Of a DNA stretch of 10,382 bases, positions 1 to 4,657 are shown in pieces; position 1 is the first letter of the stretch; every line of letters begins with the position of its first letter. Both the position numbers and the translations under genes were made by a program. The notes under the pieces were generated by a model. The model made no database searches. It worked only from the letters and a program-made list of their open reading frames with translations, and had not been told where the DNA came from. Source of the stretch: Gammaproteobacteria bacterium (GTDB taxonomy: Bacteria > Pseudomonadota > Gammaproteobacteria > GCA-001735895); the NCBI GenBank assembly GCA_027293245.1, contig JAPUFZ010000121.1, positions 1-10,382 on the forward strand. Direction: 5' to 3'.

Positions 1-405
1 ATGATGTTGTTCTGCCGACACCAGGTCCTGATCGAGCAAAAATAGATTGGGTTCGGGCAATACCGAGAGACAAACCAGTAACTGGCTTACGTTCGCAGCG
101 ACCGATTTTGGCGCACCAAAGCCATCGATGCGTTGCAGGAAGTTTTCGCGTGCTAAAACGGCGATGACGCGATACTCACCACCACCGGTTGTTTCACAAA
201 CAACGCGATCGCCGCAGACGATAGCGCCGAGGTTTGATCTAACCGCGCATTCTATTAACTGTCCATCGACTGCTTCGACGATAATTTTACCGCCGTGGTG
301 GGAGATCACCAGCCCCTCTATATGGTTTTCATCCTTGCCGGAGACTGCATTCTGGGCGCTCTGGATGCGTTTTTGTTGATGTTGACTAAGTTTGCGTTTA
401 GCCAT
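1..405 (-). CDS. rsgA: RsgA, small ribosomal subunit biogenesis GTPase (N-terminal part, cut by the window edge)
   Basis: The minus strand reads open from an ATG at 405-403 to the window edge, giving 135 residues beginning MAKRKLSQHQQKRIQ. RsgA (YjeQ) is a circularly permuted GTPase that binds the 30S subunit late in maturation and drives release of assembly factors. What is visible is the basic N-terminal tail (residues 1-20) and the OB-fold that docks on 16S rRNA, including GLVISHHGGKIIVEAVDG, the CGDRVV strand, the LQRIDGFG turn and AANVSQLLV leading towards the GTPase domain. The segment ends before the NKxD, P-loop and zinc-binding parts, so integrity of the GTPase cannot be judged. The start is supported by alignment of the basic tail with E. 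coli RsgA, although no good Shine-Dalgarno precedes it. It lies 78 bp downstream of the M48 peptidase gene on the same strand and is probably co-transcribed. Being next to orn is a familiar gammaproteobacterial arrangement. Confidence 0.93.
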   Translation of the reverse strand, partial: MAKRKLSQHQQKRIQSAQNAVSGKDENHIEGLVISHHGGKIIVEAVDGQLIECAVRSNLGAIVCGDRVVCETTGGGEYRVIAVLARENFLQRIDGFGAPKSVAANVSQLLVCLSVLPEPNLFLLDQDLVSAEQHH

Positions 406-483
406 GGCCTGGTGTGCTGGCACTAACCCACAGTTAGCACGAAGGCGGCACCCGGATTGCCGAATATCCCTGTCATTCAGAAT
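406..483 (-). other. Intergenic spacer with two small hairpins between M48 peptidase gene and rsgA
   Basis: This 78-bp spacer contains two short perfect inverted repeats: CGGCA/TGCCG (446-450 with 458-462, 7-nt loop) and CTAAC/GTTAG (423-427 with 433-437, 5-nt loop). Neither is followed by a T run on the minus strand, so neither looks like an intrinsic terminator. The second ends about 18 bases before the rsgA start. They may be RNA-processing or stability elements in a shared transcript, or chance. Confidence 0.3.
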
Positions 484-1737
484 TTATCCTGTTCCACCGG
501 CAGACGACTTCAAATGGTTTATTCGAATCGAGGCTGGAGGATGAGAATCGTAAAACAGGGAATGTACCGGGTCGGGAGTCAGGGTGCTGGCATTGTCGCG
601 ATACATGTTGACCAGGGCCGATATCAGGGCGCGGTAATCGCTATTCGATTTAGCAAATTCATCAGCCTCAAATTCGTGTCTTCTTGACAGAGCTGAAAAT
701 AACGGACTGATGAAATAGGTAAACACCGGCATGATTAATATAAATAGTAGCAGGGCAGCGTGCGTTGATGCGACCTCGACTCCCAGGGCAGCATAAAACC
801 AGTCCGACTGCATTAGCCAGGCCAATAGTGCGAAGCCAATCAAGGTAATAAACAAGGATAAAATCAGCGATTTTTTAATATGATGGCGTTTGAAATGTCC
901 CAGTTCGTGCGCCAGTACCGCTTCTATTTCATCCTCGGATAGTGATTCGAGCAAGGTGTCGTAAAACACGATACGTTTGTTTTTGCCAAAGCCGGTGAAA
1001 TAAGCATTCCCGTGAGCAGACCGTCTTGAACCGTCTACCACGTATACGCCTTCACTTTGGAATCCGCACCGTTGCAACAGGCTGTCGATGCGGGATTTTA
1101 ACGAGGCGTCTTCAAGCGCGCTGAAGCGGTTGAACAGGGGCGCAATAAATGTCGGCCAGGCCCAGATCATCAGCAGCGAAAATGCTGTCCATACCAACCA
1201 GGCATAAAGCCACCAATACTCGCCGGCCTGGTTCATTAACCATAATATTGTTGCGATTAACGGAATCCCCAGTACCAGCATCAGGGTCGCGGTCTTCACC
1301 AGATCCAGAATCCATGTTCTCCAGGTGGTCTGATTAAAGCCAAATCGCTGCTCAACAACGAAAGTGCTATAAAGTGAGGATGGCAGGTCAAGAATAGAGG
1401 TCAGTACTACCAGCGAAATGACTACCGCAATGCCATTCAGCAGGGGCAGTAGTTGATAGTTTGCCCACCAGTGATCGATCGCGCTGAGTCCGCCACCCAG
1501 GGTCCAGACCAGTAGCCACGCAGTTTCCCAGGCCAGTGATACCCGGCCCACGCGTAGCCCGGTACAGGAGTACTCGGCTGCTTTCTGGTGATCCACGAGC
1601 TTGATTTTATCCGTAAATTCCTCAGGCACCTGATTCTTGTGTCGCTGGATATGATTGAGTTGGCGTTGGCATAACCAGAGCCGAACCGTAACCGAGGCCA
1701 CCAGAAAAAATAAAAAAATCAAAGTAAAGCTATGCAT
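484..1737 (-). CDS. M48 family (Ste24/CAAX-protease-type) membrane zinc metallopeptidase
   Basis: This 417-residue integral-membrane protein belongs to peptidase family M48, near the Ste24 (CAAX prenyl protease 1) branch. It has a hydrophobic N-terminal segment (about 3-22), several further membrane segments (about 65-85, 98-118, 146-168, 174-200, 290-310, 325-348) and a cytosolic catalytic region. The zinc site is clear: HELGH at 277-281 gives two histidines and the catalytic glutamate, and EFEAD at 355-359 gives the third ligand. The family-typical stretch before the active site (SRRSAHGNAYFTGF, about 237-250) is also present. Eukaryotic Ste24 trims prenylated proteins; bacteria lack that substrate, and for bacterial relatives membrane-protein quality control is inferred rather than shown. 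Length fits the family. No good Shine-Dalgarno is seen before the ATG; an overlapping ATG four bases upstream is out of frame and stops at once. It is transcribed away from orn and towards rsgA. Confidence 0.92.
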   Translation of the reverse strand: MHSFTLIFLFFLVASVTVRLWLCQRQLNHIQRHKNQVPEEFTDKIKLVDHQKAAEYSCTGLRVGRVSLAWETAWLLVWTLGGGLSAIDHWWANYQLLPLLNGIAVVISLVVLTSILDLPSSLYSTFVVEQRFGFNQTTWRTWILDLVKTATLMLVLGIPLIATILWLMNQAGEYWWLYAWLVWTAFSLLMIWAWPTFIAPLFNRFSALEDASLKSRIDSLLQRCGFQSEGVYVVDGSRRSAHGNAYFTGFGKNKRIVFYDTLLESLSEDEIEAVLAHELGHFKRHHIKKSLILSLFITLIGFALLAWLMQSDWFYAALGVEVASTHAALLLFILIMPVFTYFISPLFSALSRRHEFEADEFAKSNSDYRALISALVNMYRDNASTLTPDPVHSLFYDSHPPASIRINHLKSSAGGTG

Positions 1738-1762
1738 GCATCGACCAATTGAATTAATACTT

Positions 1763-1792
1763 GTTATAGTTTAACTTAATTTTTGAAATTAA
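1763..1792 (-). promoter_or_regulatory. Weak candidate promoter for the M48 peptidase-rsgA unit
   Basis: On the minus strand a TATAAC hexamer (plus 1763-1768) lies about 26 bp upstream of the M48 start, preceded at 18 bp by TTAATT (plus 1787-1792). The -10 match is 5 of 6; the -35 is poor. The region is AT-rich and sits between divergent genes, so some promoter is expected here. The exact boxes are a guess. Confidence 0.25.
1776..1792. promoter_or_regulatory. AT-rich perfect dyad in the divergent M48/orn spacer
   Basis: TTAATTT (1776-1782) and AAATTAA (1786-1792) are perfect inverted repeats around a 3-base centre, TTG. The dyad directly abuts the AGGAG at 1793-1797. As DNA it could be an operator serving both divergent units; as RNA it would be a weak A-U hairpin next to the leader ribosome binding site. 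AT-rich palindromes arise easily, so function is uncertain. Confidence 0.3.
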
Positions 1793-1804
1793 AGGAGATT
1801 CCCG

Positions 1805-1870
1805 ATGAGGCACCAGATTTTTCACAATATATCGGCACAGATATCGATCTGTTCGAATAACAACCATTGA
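1805..1870 (+). CDS. Possible 21-residue leader peptide upstream of orn
   Basis: A short frame begins with ATG at 1805, seven bases after a strong Shine-Dalgarno (AGGAG, 1793-1797), and stops with TGA at 1868-1870. The peptide is [20 protein letters not shown] followed by H: no hydrophobic signal, no runs of one amino acid, and no arrest motif that I know. It ends 13 bp before the orn start and is in a different frame from orn, so it is not an N-terminal extension. The signal is that the best ribosome binding site in the region serves this frame, while orn has none. Translational coupling, with ribosomes ending here and re-initiating at orn, is a reasonable inference. It may alternatively be an untranslated accident of an A/G-rich site. 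No homologue is known to me. Confidence 0.4.
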   Translation: MRHQIFHNISAQISICSNNNH

Positions 1871-1883
1871 TCTGAATACAGAC

Positions 1884-2429
1884 ATGCCGATAGATAATAG
1901 TCATCTGATCTGGGTCGACCTGGAAATGACTGGTCTCGAACCCCAGACCGATGAAATCATCGAGATTGCCACCGTCGTGACAGACCAGGATCTCAATATA
2001 GTCGCACACGGACCCGTGATAGCGATTCATCAGCCGGCAGAAGTGATGAACGCCATGGACGAATGGAATACCCGTCACCACGGAGATTCAGGTTTGAGTG
2101 AAAGAGTGAGCAAAAGTAATGCCGGTATGCGGCATGCCGAGCAGGAAACCCTGATTTTTTTACGCCGGTTCCTGGCGGCGGGGAAATCGCCCATGTGCGG
2201 TAATAGTATCTGTCAGGACCGTCGGTTTATGGCGCGGCTAATGCCGGAGCTGGAGGCTTTTTTTCATTATAGAAACCTGGATGTCAGCACCCTGAAGGAA
2301 CTGGCAAGTCGCTGGAAGCCCGATGTCATGGATGGATTGGTTAAAAAAGGCGCGCACCTGGCACTCGACGATGTACTCGAATCGATTGACGAACTAAAGC
2401 ATTACCGCGACCGCTTCCTTAAGCTTTAG
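1884..2429 (+). CDS. orn: Oligoribonuclease (3'-5' exoribonuclease, DEDDh family)
   Basis: Orn degrades very short RNAs, mainly dinucleotides including the pGpG left by c-di-GMP breakdown, to mononucleotides in the cytoplasm, and is often essential in gammaproteobacteria. The 181-residue product has the same length as the E. coli enzyme and aligns from end to end. All DEDDh active-site residues are present: D12 and E14 in WVDLEMTG, D112 in [10 protein letters not shown], and H158 and D163 in AHLALDD. The [15 protein letters not shown] block (about 132-146) and the C-terminal YRDRFLKL are typical. The start at 1884 is fixed by homology, with eight residues before the WVDLE strand; there is no Shine-Dalgarno, and no ATG, GTG or TTG lies upstream in frame as far as the in-frame TGA at 1806. 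A small ORF with a strong ribosome binding site ends 13 bp upstream. A hairpin follows the stop codon. Confidence 0.98.
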   Translation: MPIDNSHLIWVDLEMTGLEPQTDEIIEIATVVTDQDLNIVAHGPVIAIHQPAEVMNAMDEWNTRHHGDSGLSERVSKSNAGMRHAEQETLIFLRRFLAAGKSPMCGNSICQDRRFMARLMPELEAFFHYRNLDVSTLKELASRWKPDVMDGLVKKGAHLALDDVLESIDELKHYRDRFLKL

Positions 2430-2432
2430 TAG

Positions 2433-2464
2433 AATTCCGATCAATACCGGCAAGCCTCGGAATT
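2433..2464 (+). terminator. Hairpin just after orn, possible atypical terminator or 3'-end stabiliser
   Basis: AATTCCGA (2433-2440) pairs perfectly with TCGGAATT (2457-2464), an 8-bp stem around a 16-nt loop, starting three bases after the orn stop codon. Position suggests a transcript 3' end. However, the stem is half A-T, the loop is long and no T run follows (AGTCAGAG), so a classical rho-independent terminator is unlikely. It could protect the orn mRNA from 3' exonucleases. Confidence 0.35.
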
Positions 2465-2600
2465 AGTCAGAGATTCACCTGCAGGGTTAAATATATAATC
2501 TGCGGATTTACAGTAATTCAGACGCTTTATAGACCAAAACTTCCAGTTATTTCAGTGATTTGTTTATATTTATTAATAATATGATTTAAATTTCCTGGTC

Positions 2601-2606
2601 TATAAT
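2601..2606 (+). promoter_or_regulatory. Candidate -10 element for lpxC
   Basis: A perfect TATAAT lies 110 bp upstream of the lpxC start. The sequence 16 to 18 bp further upstream is AT-rich without a recognisable TTGACA-like box, and no extended TGn motif is present. If used, the transcript would have a leader of roughly 100 nt containing the TCGTCGACGA palindrome. In an AT-rich stretch such hexamers are common, so this is tentative. Confidence 0.3.
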
Positions 2607-2715
2607 ATAGATTGATTTATTGAGAAAATTGTCTCATTATTGCTGGCTCGTCGACGAAACAATAAACACTGTCGTCAAAATTCCAGTTCCTATTCATTAA
2701 TTTTAGGAAAAAGCC

Positions 2716-3627
2716 TTGATTAAACAACGCACTTTGAAAAATGTGATACGTGCGATGGGTGTTGGACTGCATACCGGGAAAAAGGTCTATTTGACCCTTC
2801 GCCCAGCATCCATAGATTCGGGTATTCGATTCAGGAGAATTGATCTCGATGAACCAGTTGAAATACTGGCCTGTCCGGAAAAAGTCGGAGACACGAACCT
2901 TTCAACAACCCTGGTTGAAAAGGGTGTTCGAATCTCCACAGTTGAACATTTGTTGTCAGCTATAGCCGGCCTTGGAATCGATAATGCATACATTGACCTG
3001 ACTGCCGACGAAGTTCCTATTATGGATGGCAGTGCTGGTCCTTTTGTATTCCTGATCCAGTCGGCCGGTATCGTCGAACAAAACGCACCCAAGAAGTTTA
3101 TCCGGATCAAAAAGAAAATTCGCGTTGAAGATGGGGATAAATGGGTTGAATTCAGACCGTTTAACGGTTTTAAAGTCAGTTTTCAGATCGATTTCAATCA
3201 CCCGCTGTTCACGCAACAGAAACAGACCTGCGATATTAACTTCTCAACTACTTCATTTGTCAAGGAAGTGAGCCGGGCGCGTACTTTTGGTTTTCAAAAA
3301 GACATAGAATATCTACGCTCCAACAATCTGGCACTGGGCGGTAGCCAGGATAATGCAATAGTACTGGATGACTACCGGGTGCTCAATGAAGACGGATTAC
3401 GTTACGATAACGAGTTCGTAAAACATAAAATTCTTGATTCCATCGGCGATCTGTATCTACTCGGACACAGTCTGATTGGTGCTTTTTCCGGGTATAAATC
3501 AGGCCACGCATTAAACAATAAATTGTTGCTAAAACTGCTCGAAGACAAGGATGCCTGGGAAGAAATAATCTTCGAGGATGCAGCCACAGCTCCAATTTCT
3601 TACGCACAGCCAGTGGAAGCCATGTAG
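2716..3627 (+). CDS. lpxC: LpxC, UDP-3-O-acyl-N-acetylglucosamine deacetylase (TTG start)
   Basis: LpxC is the zinc amidase for the first committed step of lipid A synthesis, removing acetate from UDP-3-O-acyl-GlcNAc in the cytoplasm. The 303-residue product aligns with E. coli LpxC over its full length, starting MIKQRTLKN. Active-site residues are all there: E77 and H78 in STVEHL, H237 and D241 in [11 protein letters not shown], and H264 in KSGHALNN. The start is TTG: an in-frame TAG at 2704-2706 rules out an upstream start, the first in-frame ATG would remove 13 conserved residues, and TAGGA (2704-2708) sits at proper spacing. The C-terminus ([11 protein letters not shown]) is mostly nonpolar, as in the E. 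coli tail that FtsH recognises; whether it acts as a degron here is inference. The upstream gene is orn instead of the usual ftsZ. The M23 gene follows after 8 bp. Confidence 0.98.
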   Translation: MIKQRTLKNVIRAMGVGLHTGKKVYLTLRPASIDSGIRFRRIDLDEPVEILACPEKVGDTNLSTTLVEKGVRISTVEHLLSAIAGLGIDNAYIDLTADEVPIMDGSAGPFVFLIQSAGIVEQNAPKKFIRIKKKIRVEDGDKWVEFRPFNGFKVSFQIDFNHPLFTQQKQTCDINFSTTSFVKEVSRARTFGFQKDIEYLRSNNLALGGSQDNAIVLDDYRVLNEDGLRYDNEFVKHKILDSIGDLYLLGHSLIGAFSGYKSGHALNNKLLLKLLEDKDAWEEIIFEDAATAPISYAQPVEAM

Positions 3628-3635
3628 GTTCCAAT

Positions 3636-4565
3636 GTGAATATCCTCTTCCTGTCATCTAATAAAGGTACAGTATGCAGCTTGAACCTGGGCAAGCCGCT
3701 GCATTTCCTGGGATTAGTGATTGTGGTCGGAGTGATAGCGATAGGCGGTTTCGGTGCGGGTGCTGCCTACCTTGGATATTCACTTAGTCCTGCGCAAGAT
3801 AACCAGGCCTTGATCAAAGGATGGCAACAGGAGATCCACCAGCAGCGAGTTCGTCTTCAATATATCAGGCAGGAAGCAGATGCCGATATTGTCGCGTTAT
3901 CGTCCCGCCTGGGTCTTTTGCAGGCACATGTCATGCGCCTGGACGCGCTGGGCCAGAAATTGGTCAAAATGGCGAACATCGATAAGGGCGAGTTCGATTT
4001 TGATAATACCCCCGCTCTAGGCGGACCCGAAACAGGTTCTTTAAAAACATTGCAGTCGACAGAACTTTCATTAGCGATGGAGCGCTTAAGCCGCGTGCTT
4101 CAAAGTCGTGAAGTCCAGCTCAGTGTCCTCGAAGACATCGTCCTCATTGAGAATCTGAATAAAGAAGTTCAGCCGAGCGGGCGACCCCTTCTCAAGGGCT
4201 GGTTGTCCTCGTACTATGGAATGCGAACCCATCCGATAACCGGAAGATACGAGATGCATAAGGGCATCGACTTCGCTGGAAAAATGGGTGGTGAGGTAAT
4301 CGCGGTTGCCAAGGGTGTCGTCATATTTTCCGGCAGACGCTATGGATTTGGTAATGTGATCGACATTGCGCACGGCAATGGCTACACCACACGGTATGCA
4401 CACAATTCACGATTGCTGGTTTCGGTGGGTGATACCGTCGAAAAAGGATTTCTGATTGCAGAAATTGGATCGACTGGCCGTTCGACCGGGCCACACGTGC
4501 ATTTCGAGGTTTTGAAAAATGGTCGTCAGATTGATCCGGTGAAATTTATACGCGCATCGAATTGA
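3636..4565 (+). CDS. M23 family (LytM-type) membrane-anchored peptidoglycan endopeptidase (GTG start)
   Basis: This 309-residue protein has a short cytoplasmic N-terminus, one transmembrane segment (about 23-48), a periplasmic helical, coiled-coil-like region (about 58-112 and 140-178) and a C-terminal LytM/M23 domain (about 186-305). Zinc ligands and catalytic residues are intact: H208 and D212 in MHKGIDFAG, H256 in TTRYAH, and H287 and H289 in GPHVHFEV. It is therefore probably an active endopeptidase cutting peptide cross-links, not a degenerate EnvC/NlpD-type activator. The GTG start at 3636 has AGG (3626-3628) at good spacing; an overlapping out-of-frame ATG at 3634 meets TGA at once. 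It follows lpxC by 8 bp, so the two are probably coupled. The location between lpxC and secA is where enterobacteria carry secM; an M23 gene here is, from memory, also seen in Pseudomonas. No specific gene name is justified. Confidence 0.92.
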   Translation: MNILFLSSNKGTVCSLNLGKPLHFLGLVIVVGVIAIGGFGAGAAYLGYSLSPAQDNQALIKGWQQEIHQQRVRLQYIRQEADADIVALSSRLGLLQAHVMRLDALGQKLVKMANIDKGEFDFDNTPALGGPETGSLKTLQSTELSLAMERLSRVLQSREVQLSVLEDIVLIENLNKEVQPSGRPLLKGWLSSYYGMRTHPITGRYEMHKGIDFAGKMGGEVIAVAKGVVIFSGRRYGFGNVIDIAHGNGYTTRYAHNSRLLVSVGDTVEKGFLIAEIGSTGRSTGPHVHFEVLKNGRQIDPVKFIRASN

Positions 4566-4657
4566 TTACCAGTCTTGATATTGCTGTCGTCAAGTTTGCT
4601 ATTTCTCAAATAGCCTCCACTTAATTTAAATTTCTGATCTGCTTAGCCGTAAGTCCA
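4566..4657 (+). other. secA leader region with a short hairpin
   Basis: The 92-bp spacer contains GCTATTT (4598-4604) and AAATAGC (4608-4614), a perfect 7-bp inverted repeat around a 3-nt loop. No T run follows, so it is not a typical terminator. No purine-rich Shine-Dalgarno is visible before the secA ATG, and the hairpin does not cover it. A 5-of-6 match to a -35 box (TTGATA, 4575-4580) lacks a good -10 partner. There is no secM gene; a 20-codon TTG frame (4562-4624) overlapping the M23 stop has no ribosome binding site and no recognisable arrest motif. Confidence 0.35.

Larger units (their letters stand above)
2430..2715. other. AT-rich intergenic region between orn and lpxC
   Basis: These 286 bp hold no credible reading frame and no tRNA. 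Contents are the post-orn hairpin; two perfect TATAAT hexamers (2494-2499 and 2601-2606), neither with a good -35 at normal distance; a 10-bp perfect inverted repeat, TTATAGACCA (2527-2536) with TGGTCTATAA (2596-2605), whose right arm overlaps the second TATAAT; an imperfect direct repeat (2532-2554 and 2674-2696) sharing TTCCAGTT; and a 10-bp palindrome TCGTCGACGA (2648-2657). It presumably carries the promoter and leader of lpxC. Confidence 0.5.

Noticed and set aside
47..379. 110-codon plus-strand frame opposite rsgA
   Set aside because: The minus strand clearly codes for the RsgA N-terminus through the same region.
1809..1883. N-terminal extension of Orn using the AGGAG at 1793
   Set aside because: The ATG following that site is in another frame and stops at 1868; the orn frame has no ATG, GTG or TTG between the TGA at 1806 and 1884, and Orn homologues start at this point.
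2430..2715. tRNA gene after orn, as in E. coli
   Set aside because: No cloverleaf, no GTTCRANNC-type T-arm and no CCA end can be found in the gap.
3383..3694. 103-codon minus-strand frame across the lpxC/M23 junction
   Set aside because: Antisense to conserved coding sequence; composition and lack of a start signal fit a chance open frame.
4562..4624. 20-codon TTG frame overlapping the M23 stop (MITSLDIAVVKFAISQIAST) as a secA-regulating arrest peptide
   Set aside because: No Shine-Dalgarno, non-ATG start, too short to be an exported nascent chain, and no recognisable arrest motif. Its existence is not above chance for a 92-bp spacer.
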